In this document: piece after piece, positions 45,074-55,472 of the stretch | Layout of the letters: each line of letters opens with the position of its first letter | Numbering within the stretch: the first letter of the stretch is position 1 | NCBI GenBank assembly: GCA_027596075.1 | Contig: JADGJC010000015.1 | Coordinates: 69,158-133,157, forward strand | Length of the DNA stretch: 64,000 bases | Origin: Rhizophlyctis rosea | Taxonomy: Eukaryota > Chytridiomycota > Chytridiomycetes > Rhizophlyctidales > Rhizophlyctidaceae | Reading direction: 5' to 3' | Notes under the pieces: generated by a model | Database searches by the model: none | Told to the model about the DNA's origin: nothing | The model's input: the letters and a program-made list of their open reading frames with translations, nothing else | Program-made: the position numbers and the translations under genes

Positions 45074-47430
45074 TTAGCAATTCTCTCTCAAAATACGGTT
45101 CAACCCCTCCCTCTTCATGCAATTCTCAAACTTGAAGCTCGCCGCCATCTTATCCAACTCCTGCTCGTTCAAACCCCGGAACAGCTCCACAAACTCCTCC
45201 ATCAAACATTCAGAAAGGAGGGTATGTCTTATGGCACGAGCAACATGTCTATTCGTTGTCCATGTGGAAGGATACTTTGTTTTGATTGACGGCACCTGCA
45301 CTCAATCTGTGTCAGCAACGCAACATAACGGAAACGCTCCCTCGCAAAACATACCTCCGCCTCCAACCACTGCTCAACAGGACCAACAATATGCTTGATA
45401 TGTCTATCGTCCGTCCCCCACGCATCCGCAGCCAGCCGCTTCTTTTTTGCCAAAAATTCACCCAAGCGTTTATGCCATACAGAATTGGGCGAGGTGTGAA
45501 TCATACCCTGGAATCCAATGTCTTTCAAGAGCCAGATAGACCAGGATGCACGGGCTTTCTCGTAAAGGGCCAGCTGGTCGCGAAGCAGGTTGAATCTGGG
45601 GGGTTTTATATGTTGAGCACGGCGCTTTGCATTACGGAAGAATAACCGTGCAGCTAAGACATGTACCTCTCTTGGTTGATCTCTTGCCATTCTGGCCCAT
45701 CACTTTCATTGGCGTAAACAGGACCAAACTGATGGGACAATGTCAGAACGGCTCTATGCATGTGTTGAACTCAACAACCATACCTCTCCATTCCAGATCG
45801 GCAACCCGTGCTTTGTCATGTATTCGGACTTCCTGGTAAATTGTCTCACTAGCTCCTGCTTCTGTTCATCTGTGCCCTTGTACCTCTGACCCGCCGGAAA
45901 GCCAAATGACGAGTAATCATGGCAGGCGTAAACACAACCCGGGAGTGGTGTTTCGAATCTTTTGCGTGATTCAAAATCAATACTGCTCAGGGCATAGGGC
46001 GAAGCACAGTGGTTGGTCATACCTAGAAAGATCTGCCGCAAACGTGTTCCCATCCAGGAAGATGATGTGGTGCGGGTCAATTGCATGCATTGCCTTTTCC
46101 AAGCGTTCATACCATTTCAGCAAGCGCGTGTGTTCTTCATCGGCAGGCTCATTCAGCGGGTTGTATCCAGCAACCTAAAAAGGCGTGCAGTGATGAGCTT
46201 TAGACCATACTTTCACTCCAAGTAGATCCTCCAAATCCTTCTCTCTAACTCGTCATTCTTCCATTTCTAATCGCATGGTGCTTCTTGTTCCGGCCTCCAG
46301 ATCATCCTCCATGTTACGGATCAGTTGTGCAGAATCTTCATGAGATTTCTTCCGGCATTTCTCCACGTCAACCATCTCCTGTATGCTCCGATAGCAGACC
46401 CTTCATCAGACTGTCCATAACCTTCTTCCGGAAAAGCGCTCAAGTTGCTACACCGCAATGGTGAAACTCAAGCGCATGCTCAACTTCGTTTGTCCTCAAT
46501 GGGCATCCTCCGTTTGGGTGTGAGCCTCAGACCCCAATCTGAGGGGTCAAACACACGTTGCTTTCTTACGCCCACTATCTGCTCATCAGAAGTACTCACC
46601 CAGCCATTGTCCTTGTACCGTGCCGCCAACACTTCCCACAGCTTGATCATACGGTCTTGAAACTCTTTATGCTGCCAAAAAAGGGCACGGTTGTTACCGC
46701 TGTCAGAATGCCAGCCTTGATTCTGTCCTCCTGGAGCAGTATGAAGATCCTGCAAGTGGTGCAGCATAACAATTACATCAAGTCAGAGGCTGGTGGCAAA
46801 GCAAACCGCAGCACCAGTGCCAACATACCAAAATGGTGTAAACCCCTTGCTCAGCGCACATGTCGATAGCCCTGTCCAGCCATTTGAAGCCCTCCTCATT
46901 GTAAACACCAGGATTCATGTCATCTTCAAAATGACGGTAGTTGAAGGGGATGCGGAGGCAGTTGAAGCCGACGGATTTGGCGAATTTGACGTCCTCGGAG
47001 GAGAAGAAGTATTCGAGGAACTATGGTAGCATGAGTGGGATGCTCTTGTTTTGTGATGAGCTGGACCAATACCTTGTCAAAGAAGAACTTGGCCTTGTCC
47101 TCGCCAAGGATCTTGGTCAGTGCACGTCGGAATTGAAATTCATGGCCTGGGTAGCCGGTGATGAAGTTCTCCACTGCACACAATGTCTCAATAACAGAGA
47201 TATAAAAAATGTTGATCGTCATGCCCGAACAACTCAACTATTCATCCATCCGCCCACACCCGCCTATAAAAGTAGTCAGGACTTTCTCACCCCACCATCC
47301 GCGCAACTTTGGATTATAGGCTCACCCCACGAAGAATGACTTCTTTCCCATCCCCATCAACGATCTTCGGCCCATCAATCCTGAGGATGGACGTCTGCGG
47401 GTAGTTCTTGAGTCCAGTCATATTGGACAT
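45074..47430 (-). CDS. Glycoside hydrolase family 5 protein, 10 exons, 482 aa
   Basis: TIM-barrel retaining glycosidase. Exons: 47430-47326, 47263-47239 (25 nt), 47173-47073, 47020-46829, 46749-46600, 46174-46023, 45982-45784, 45728-45667, 45595-45355 and 45295-45074, all in phase. It starts MSNMTGLKNYPQTSILRIDG. The signature VGGWMNMENFITGYPGHE is assembled only when the 25-nt exon is included. Then come FNCLRIPFNYRHFED, LDLHTAPGGQNQGWHSDSG, the acid/base site GYNPLNEPADEE (Glu200) and the nucleophile site PIWNGEFGPVY (Glu308). There is no signal peptide, so it should be intracellular, unlike secreted cellulases or exo-glucanases. Upstream in-frame Mets at 47460 and 47541 would only add a polar leader. 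Subfamily and substrate are not assigned; glycolipid or storage-glucan turnover are guesses. Confidence 0.88.
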
Positions 47431-48410
47431 TCCGGGGTGACTAAGATGCGGTGGGGACATTTGGGGTCGGGGGCTATTTATTGGTTTGAGCGAAGTCGGC
47501 GACTTGGAATATTTTGAACCGCGCGTCGGAGCCCACGCCAAAGGGGGTTGGTGGGATGACGTGGGGAACGTTGCACCTGTGACCTTCCCTTCAAAAGTCG
47601 GGAATTGGTTCTGCCGCCTTCCCCCGTCTGCTTGGGGATCTCCTTCCTCACATGAGAATCTGGGACGTCAAGTCACACTCATATATCAACAATGGAAAAC
47701 TCATCAGGTCGTTTATTGTACAGGTCAAGCAGCCAGGAGTCCATGACTTTGCTTCCCAAGCCGACTGAGACAGAGGCTCTCGGCGACGGGCAAGCTTGGA
47801 ACGAAACAAAAAGCACTTTTACCATTGAGTAGGTTCCGTAGGATGCACCATAAGAAGACACAGGAGGACAATGAAAGCGGCGCGGTATGGGTTTCAAGAT
47901 GTATTTTGGAATGCAAAAGTTGAAACCGCAAACGGGCGATAGCGTATCCATCACAGATGAACGCCTCAGTTCTGTTTCCGTTCCTTTGACCAATCATGAG
48001 TGATCCAATCGTGACCGCAAGTGCGCTCCGAGCCAATCTCAAGTCCCTCAATGGTTACATGTAGAGAATCGAATACAAGTAGAGGTGAACTTGATCTCCA
48101 ACCATTCGACTTACTGCATTGCCCGATTGCTCCCCGTCAGTCACGCCATCAAGGAGGATAGCCTCATAACCGCCTCCGCTCACCAATCCCAAGTCTGCTC
48201 CCAAACCACATCTGTCTCTAATAAAGCTACACATCATCACTATTATACATAAATTAAGCCCACTCACCGTCCCTCACAAAAGATGCCAAAACTATGTATA
48301 TCTGGACCCTCCATCGAGTCCTCGCCCTTCCCTGCGGAAAAGCATGCATGCTAGATATGGTACAAAACGGGGCGTAATCATCCCCACAAAGGTATGTGAA
48401 AAAGACCAAC
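47431..48410. other. Intergenic, about 1 kb
   Basis: No gene is seen. Minus-strand frames at 47679-48051 overlap one another and have no motif. It contains the GH5 promoter and the MRT4 3' flank. Confidence 0.4.
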
Positions 48411-49389
48411 TCATTCCTCTGATCCCGCGGACTGGAGCTCGTGGAACTCGTTGTTATGCCAGTAACATGTGATGTTGACGTGGAAGTCGGCCATTTGGAT
48501 GTAGAAGTGTTTCTAGTGGTGATGAGAACATTTACGCAATTGAGAATGCATGTGGGGAAATGAGATGTCTTATCAGAACGCGAACTCACCAACAACTGAG
48601 CCTGTTCAGGCGTCAATGGCTCCCCCTCCCTACAAATCGTGTACTCCGACCTCAACGTCACAACACCATTCACCAACGCCGTAGGCATCCCCAATTGCCT
48701 CAACTGCGGCTCCATATTATTAGGAAACGTCTCCGTTCCCAATGGTGCACCCTCCATCAAATCCGCAGTCCCAGCATTCATGGCCACTAATGCGTCTCCG
48801 CCACGCTTCAATGGACCCTCCGGAACAGTGATGGTGGACGTTGCTTTGCAACCTGCGCGGGCGTAGTCGGCTTGGTGGAAGGAGGAGAAGTAGGATTGGA
48901 CGTCTGCGGGCGGTTTGTTTGTGCAGAGGAGGCCAACGTTGCCGGTGAGGTTTGAGGCGAGGGCAGAGAGGTTGTCGCGGTATTCTTCTTCGGCGGTTTC
49001 GCCGAGGGATTTTGCCATTACGCGGTTGCGGCCGAAGAAGAAGCTACGATTAAGTAAGAGTGAGTTTAGTTTACGGACGGTGAGGAGTTTGCAGTGACTC
49101 TACGAGACGCAGAATGCCCTCCACCAGAACTCACCGAGAGTCCTTCCAGTCGTTTCTGACATCCTTCAAGAACGTGTTGCGCATGTTCTCTACGGAAAAG
49201 ACGTAGATATGCGAGTAGGTGTCGACCGCTTCACGGACAGCAGCGAAAAGGGCATCCTTCCCTTCCCGCCCCTTTTTGTCCGTCTTAGTGAGGGACACTA
49301 TTATGAAAGAATGTTAGCATTTTGCTGGAGTCCGGAAGGAGCAGCTACGGTAGGTACGCACCAACTTTTTGTCTCTTTGACTTCGGCAT
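48411..49389 (-). CDS. MRT4: Ribosome assembly factor MRT4, 4 exons, 248 aa
   Basis: Paralogue of ribosomal protein P0 that occupies the nascent stalk on pre-60S particles and is later replaced by P0. Exons: 49389-49362, 49297-49135, 49043-48590 and 48512-48411. The start MPKSKRQKVVSLTKTDKKGR is the classic MRT4 N-terminus. It continues HIYVFSVENMRNTFLKDVRN, FFFGRNRVMAKSLGETAEEE, GNVGLLCTNKPPADVQSYF, DYARAGCKATSTITVPEGPL, MEPQLRQLGMPTALVNGVV and LTPEQAQLLKHFYIQMADF. An insert of about 20 residues lies between the PEGPL strand and FPNNMEPQLRQLG compared with human MRT4. There is no acidic P-protein binding tail, as expected for MRT4 versus P0. Confidence 0.95.
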
Positions 49390-50580
49390 GTTGAGTTCAA
49401 GAAATTTGCAGTGTTATACGACCTTTGCTATTACGGAGGTTCCACCAAAAAGCAAAACTGAGAACCAAAAAAATTGAGAGAAGCAGTATCGTGGCTTGCT
49501 TGTGGCTGATTTGGCGTAACGCCACATGAGCGCCATCGATCCCAACACAAAATGGGACCCCCACCCCTGCTTTCTCCCCATTTTTCTTCCCACTCTCTCC
49601 ATCATCTCGTTCGGCATGCGCTCAATGCCATTTTTGTTTTACTGCTTGTCCATCCATCAGTGTCAACTAGCAACAATAACACCGCCAACAGTAATAGTAT
49701 TATCTCTTAAGCGCCATCGTGAGATTCTCTGGCGCCATCGGGGTATGGTAGGACTAACGGTGGGGGGACCAGGGGGTTTCTTTTTTGAGGGGACGGGGCA
49801 GATCAAGCGGCAAGACTCAAGACTTCCCAACGCAGGTCACTGGTGTAGGGCTTTTTGCCTACCGTGAGCGTCTTTAAGGCGCCCCGTTCGGAAGTCTTGG
49901 CAGGTAAGGACGGTTCTGGGTGTATAGAATAGACGTAGATAGTATGTATAGATTAGAATGTTTGTATATAATGAAGTACACCTACTCGACAATAGCTTGC
50001 TACCTCTCCGCACTGTCCAATGGCACAGACTTTCCCTCACGGGGACTTTCTCAGGACAAACCCAGGGACCCATAAGTGGATGGGTATAGGGGTTTCCTTG
50101 AGAGTAAGTCATCTGATGCATTAGGGTACCCGGCTTGGGGCTTGCGACGATAGAGTGGGCCCGTGTTGATGCAAGGTAAAGGCTTTGACGATCGGCACCC
50201 TAATGCCACCGTATACCCCATGTGGTATACGCCTGTCCCAAGTCAGGAATCAAAGGCAGAGGGAGGTGTTTTGACTTTCATAAAAGGATGTATTGTAGAA
50301 GTTCAAATATATATCATTCTGTGAGCAAACATCCTGTTTTGGGCTCCTCGTGGGAAAATGTGTTATGGAGCTGTTCGTCTATGTGTTATTCGGATGATGG
50401 ATGGCATGCTTATGAGCAGGAACGAGATGTTTTCACTTTTGTTGATTAGCGTTGGGCACATTCTGGTGGGCTGGCAGCAGCAAACCCACACCCCCCATGA
50501 TTAAACTTTCCCACGCGTTTCCCTCAACACCTCCATCTCAATCTCGAAGCGCGATGTCTCCTACATAACACACACTCGCC
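49390..50580. other. Intergenic, about 1.2 kb
   Basis: No gene is supported. Two GCGCCATCG words occur at 49709-49748. No tRNA fold or mobile element was recognised. Confidence 0.35.
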
Positions 50581-51374
50581 ATGGACGACCCTCCTTCCAC
50601 ACCACCGTCGTCCTCCCAGAGAAGGTTGTTTACTTACAGTTCGTCGCAATCCCACTTGAAAACCCAAACCTAACACGCACCAGAGAAGATCATCCACCCA
50701 ACCCACCCCACCCAAATTCCAAACCACAAACCGCAACGCCGCAATAGCACGAGAATACTACGGCTTTGTCATCTACCTCTCCACAATAGTCGGTCTAAGT
50801 GCGTTTCCCACGCTCCTACTTTCTCGCACAATTTCCAAGATTGAGCGAAACTAACTCATTCCCATAGTTTTATACCTCCTGTGGGCACTCCTTCCCGACG
50901 CCATCTTACACTCCGTGGGAATAACTTATTATCCATCAAGGTGCGCACATGAAGCAAGACTCTCGCCCAGATACTCTAAGATCCCTTCTTCCGATATTAA
51001 TCAATTCAACAAATTTAGACACTGGGCCCTCGTCATCCCCATATGGATCCTCGGTCTCATCCCCTTCATCACACTCATGTTCCTCGGCCACAACCTATTC
51101 ATAACACCCTCATTAGACTCGCTATACACAATCACAGGTACCAAACCCCAGCCAAAAGTATTCTTCCGTGCTCCTCGGGAGAGTTAACAAAATACACCAT
51201 TGCAATCTAACAAACCGCGATATCGCAGATGAATTCGCCAACCCCATGCCAGCATCCGACTTCCACAAACTGTCCAAAGACTCCGTACCGGATCTGCAGG
51301 ACATTCCGATTGGAGTTGTGAGCGAGTATTTGTATTTGCCTAGGGGTGAGGAGGGCGGAAGCGCTGAATCATGA
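50581..51374 (+). CDS. PIGP: PIG-P, GPI-GlcNAc transferase subunit, about 5 exons
   Basis: Small subunit of the ER complex that adds GlcNAc to phosphatidylinositol, the first step of GPI-anchor synthesis. The core reads AAIAREYYGFVIYLSTIVGL, ILYLLWALLPDAILHSVGIT, YYPSRHWALVIPIWILGLIP, LDSLYTITDEFANPMP and VPDLQDIPIGVVSEYLYLPR. These follow human PIGP (YGFV, LSxxxG, LTYxPxxYWAxxxP, SLHTITDxYA, IPxLxDI). Two TM helices flank the YYPSRHW loop, where an intron at about 50939-51018 is removed after the SR codon. The junction between exon 1 (MDDPPSTPPSSSQR) and exon 2 is uncertain because two acceptor sites fit. The 3' end faces the dehydrogenase gene across the assembly gap. Confidence 0.88.
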
Positions 51375-51690
51375 AGTGCTGGGGTAACGGACACTGGGGC
51401 CAGTCTTTCGTAGCAGAGGTTTCTGTATCATATTTTTGTTTGATGTTATGTAACTGTACATTTGATGACACTGCTGGAACGATGGACCGAAGGTTTTGCA
51501 TAGGTAACATTGTTACCTGTTCAGCGACGTGGGGACTCGTTGCGTGATGTGAGAACCTCGACGGTTCCCTCTACTATCTCACAAATTGCAAGTTATCTGC
51601 ACATCATTCTCATCGAAGCCTAATCCAGCTCACCAAAAATCTATTGCAATGATAATATACATGGTATCTTACAAGCACCCTCCCAAACTC

Positions 51691-51829
51691 GGGGGGGGGG
51701 GGGGGGNNNNNNNNNNTTTGAAAATCTTTATCATCTAATACTAAAAAAATAAAAAAAAAATTTTTTTATTTTTTTATAAACCTGTTTTTTTTAAACAACC
51801 CTCCCAAAAACCCCCCCCCCCCCCCCCCC
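51691..51829. other. Assembly gap flanked by G and C homopolymers
   Basis: Sixteen G (51691-51706), ten N (51707-51716), about 90 nt of A/T-rich low-complexity sequence, then nineteen C (51811-51829). The words before the G run (CCCTCCCAAA) recur before the C run. This looks like an unresolved join or low-quality consensus, not biology. It lies in the 3' space between PIG-P and the dehydrogenase, so neither coding region is affected. Confidence 0.9.
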
Positions 51830-51833
51830 TAAC

Positions 51834-53620
51834 CTAAACATGATTAAACGAAAACGACAACTCCTTCCCCCTCTTCCCATCTAAATACTCCTTAATATTC
51901 GCACACGTCGTCGCCGCAATCGTACCCAACGCATCCGTCGTCAAGAACGCCTGGTGACCCGTCACAATAACATTAGGGAACGTCAAAAGACGCGCGAGTG
52001 TGTCGTCCCGGAGACCTGTTTCGCGGACGTCTTCGTAAAAGTACTGTTTGTGTGAAGGGAGGTCCATTAGCCAAATGCAGGATAAAGGGAGCGAACAACA
52101 AAACCGACGAAAAAAACCAAATACACACCTCCTTCTCCCCCTCATAAACATCCAACCCCGCCCCACCCACCCTCCCACTCTTCAACCCCCCAATAAGCGC
52201 CTTAGTATCAATCAACGGCCCCCGACTAGTATTAATGATCAACACCCCCTGCTTGCACTTCGCTATCGTCTCCTCATTCAACATATACTTCGTGCTCGGC
52301 AAAAGGGGCGCATGCAACGAAATCACATCCGATTTCGAAAGGAGGTCGTCTAGCGTCGTGTAGGAGACGTTTGGTTTGTTTTTGAGGTAGGGTGCTTCGT
52401 ATACGTCGTAGCAGAGGACGTTACATCCGAAACCCAACATGATGTCAACGAAACATTGACCGATCTTGCCGGTTCCCACTACACCGACGGTACGACCGTG
52501 CATATCGAACCCTACCAAACCGTTTAGGGAGAAATCGGCTTTCGAGACTTTGTTGTATGCGCGGTGGAGTTTGCGGTTCAGGCACATTGCGAGGGCGACG
52601 GCGTGTTCGGCTACTGAATAGGGGGAGTAGTTGGGGACGCGGGCGAGGGTTAAGGAGAGTTTGTCGGCGGTGGGGATGTCGACGTTGTCGGTTCCGTTGC
52701 AGCGCATTGCTATCATTTCTATGCCGAGTTTGCGGAGGGCGGTGAGGACTTCGGAGGGGAGTTGGTCGTTTACGAAGCAGCAGACTATCTGTGGGTGGGG
52801 GGTTTGAGGTGAGGGGGTGTCAGATGATGTTTGGAGTGGATGGAGATCAACAAAGTTGATGCAAAGAACATGTACCTTGCTGCCTAACGCCAACGACACC
52901 GTCGCGCTACTCAATTTCGCCTCCACGAACTCAAATTCCAACCCGTACCCTTTGCGTTCATTTTCCTCCAAAAAGGCCTTGTTCATATAAGGTTTTGCGT
53001 CGTAGAAGACGACTTTATTGGGGTTCAGATTGCTACCGCTCAATCCCTTTGTGAGAGCCGTTGCGGCGGTGAGAGAGGCGATGGCGCTCCATTCCATTAG
53101 GTGGTCGCGGTGTTCTTCGATTTCTTGGGAGAGGTATGCGAGGAGGTGGAGGGCGATTTGAGGGTTGGAGGAGAGGAGAGGCGTTAGGTCTGTGGAGGAG
53201 AGTTTGAGGAGGGTGGTTGTAGTGCGGGTGTGGAGTTGGGCGGTTGAGGGGTAGGGTTTGAACTGTTGAAATCGAAATCAAGGTTAGGCGATAATTTGCG
53301 TGAATGAAGCACCGACAATATCATAGAATGAAACATACCAAACTACACAACCCCATAAAATCCCCCGTCTTCAACGTCGCAACATCCGTAGCCTTCCCAA
53401 CGGGACTCCCACCATTATTATGTTTAACCTTCTTGCTCACGACCAGCTCGCCATCCTGGATAATGTATAAGGAGTCGACGAGTTGGTTGTCGTGGATGTG
53501 GGTGTGGTTTGCTTCGAGTGTTACAGTTTTCAGTTTCGACGCGATAAGTTCGCGTTGTTGGAGGGGGAGGGTGGTGAAGGCCGGGACGGCGGTGAGGAGG
53601 TCTAGCGGTGATGGCGACAT
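51834..53620 (-). CDS. CNB-like domain fused to D-2-hydroxyacid dehydrogenase (D-lactate dehydrogenase type), 512 aa
   Basis: Four exons in one frame: 53620-53339, 53262-52876, 52788-52129 and 52043-51834. Residues 1-150 look like a cyclic-nucleotide-binding fold: LPLQQRELIASKLKTVTLEA, DSLYIIQDGELVVSKK, ATLKTGDFMGLCSL, PYPSTAQLHTRT, then the helix LLAYLSQEIEEHRDHL. The phosphate-binding cassette is degenerate: GE is replaced by GL, and PYPSTA has no Arg. Nucleotide binding may therefore be lost. Residues about 170-512 are a complete NAD-dependent D-2-hydroxyacid dehydrogenase, with VGVVGTGKIG (324-333), Arg412 (NTSRGPLID), Glu439 region (LDVYEGE) and His473 (VTGHQAF). It closely resembles D-lactate dehydrogenase (LLTFPNVIVTGHQAFLTTDAL). 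There is no targeting signal. The fusion is read through ordinary in-phase splice sites, so it does not look like an annotation artefact. Confidence 0.88.
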
Positions 53621-55472
53621 CTTGAGTGTTGGTTGTGTTGATGGTTGGTGAAGTGTTTAATTTATGAAACAAAGTGACTGAGTGCAGAGGAGCGGCGGGA
53701 ATGCCTCCCCCTTATATACAAAACGGAACACTACGCGTCTGACTCTGTCTGAATGGATAATAACGGGGAGACTCTGCCCGTTGGTATGAAATCTGTGGCA
53801 TTGCCTATGTTTACCAAATCAACAGCATCGTGTCTCACTGTAACGACTGTATATCAATAGACCCACAAGGTAGGAACTGTAGAGATGCGGGATGAAACGG
53901 AAGTGAGCTGGAAACGTGTTCCAAACGAACAGCCTCGTCTCAAGCCAGAACCACGCGTTCCGGAGGTCTGGACTGCGGACTGTTGTCCAGACTCCAGAAA
54001 GCCAAAACCCACGACCCAAATGCTGGATTTACGTCAGCAGGAAAGTCAAAATCCTTCTTTGACTTGGAAGCTGAATCAACATGTAAGTCTTGGACCGCAG
54101 TTCCAGCAGTTCCCATTCATGACGGATACTGTTTTATCAATGTATATTTTGATTCCACGACAGGACGGATTGTTTGCAGGGATGAAAGATGCTCGTTAGC
54201 GTCAAGAGTTGCATGCATCCCCAAAATCCATCCGATGACCAATCCCATCCCCAATAACACAAAGGATGGTAGCATTCACGTAAACTACATGAATCTTTGA
54301 AGTGGATTCCTGGTTATCGGGCAGACTTAATTCACAACTAATTCACATCAACCGTCATGCTCTCTCTTCCCGACCTGGATACAGCTACTGGTCAACCCCA
54401 ATCAATACCACTTGTATCAGCCCATCCTCCAGGAGGTGGTGGTTGGAGACTGGGAGGCAGATCCTTCATACCACGTAGTGGCTTTGGGAGTTTGGGCCTT
54501 GGTTTTTGTGGTGGGGCACTTGCATCTATTTCTATGTTTGATCCGCTATTAGGTTTTGCCACATGATCAACAGGCATCTGGTACAAATGTCATACTTGAA
54601 CTCGATTGACTCTGTCCGTGAGAAAATCTACATTCGGCACCGTAAGGACATTGGCCTGTGCTGTAAAATTGTGCGCATGGTTGTTGGGTTTCTGGGTGCT
54701 GCTCATTAGCTTTAGGAAACCCTGTCCCTTGCACGAGTATGTACCGGCTATTGATGCGTAATGCTGTTGTACTTGATACTTATGCTAATCGTCATGGTCT
54801 CGGATCAGCAAATCAAGGCACAAGACGGCTTCTTGGCTTCTGCAATGTCAACGTTACCTGCGCGCCGTCCATATGCTAATAAGGCGGTAACAGTCAAGTT
54901 AGTGAAGGCTTTGTCAACAAAGAAACTAGCAACCAAAGACATGCCCGCTTTCTTGCCCCAAGATTATCTGGGAAAGACCGGTCGCAATAATCGCAATAGT
55001 CTGTTTGAAGTTTAGGAAGCTGCATCAGGGTCTGAGAAGCTGTGAAAACGTCGACTGCACACGTGACGCGTACATTTAGTGCCCATTGTGCAAAGGTAAA
55101 GGAGGAGTGTGGGAAATGTGATCAAGCGGTTAAGCTGAGTCGAAATAAGTTGTGTATTTGAGCGTGTGACGTTACGGATTTCCTGCTGGAAAGTGATTGG
55201 GAAAAGATATTTGGAAAGAGGGAATGGAAAGGGGAACGGTTGACGGGAAGGGGGAAGCACCTTTGTTGAGCGTCACGATGACTCACCCACCAGACACCAT
55301 CCCCGATGCTGCGCAAAAGCTTTTCCTAAAAATAGCCCTTCCCCATTCCCACACTTCCCACATTTCATCGTGTTTGATTATATCGTGTGCCAGCAACCGT
55401 TGCAGATAGTATTACACTAGCGTAACTACCACCAGCGCACTTCTCACATACAACATCTATTTCGCTGATACA
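53621..55472. other. Intergenic, about 1.85 kb
   Basis: No gene is supported. The longest frames (54761-55015 plus, 53885-54300 plus in two frames) lack any motif. It separates divergent dehydrogenase and coilin genes. Confidence 0.4.

Noticed and set aside
54761..55015. 84-codon plus-strand frame with hydrophobic start
   Set aside because: No recognisable family, no clear promoter or partner exons; likely chance.
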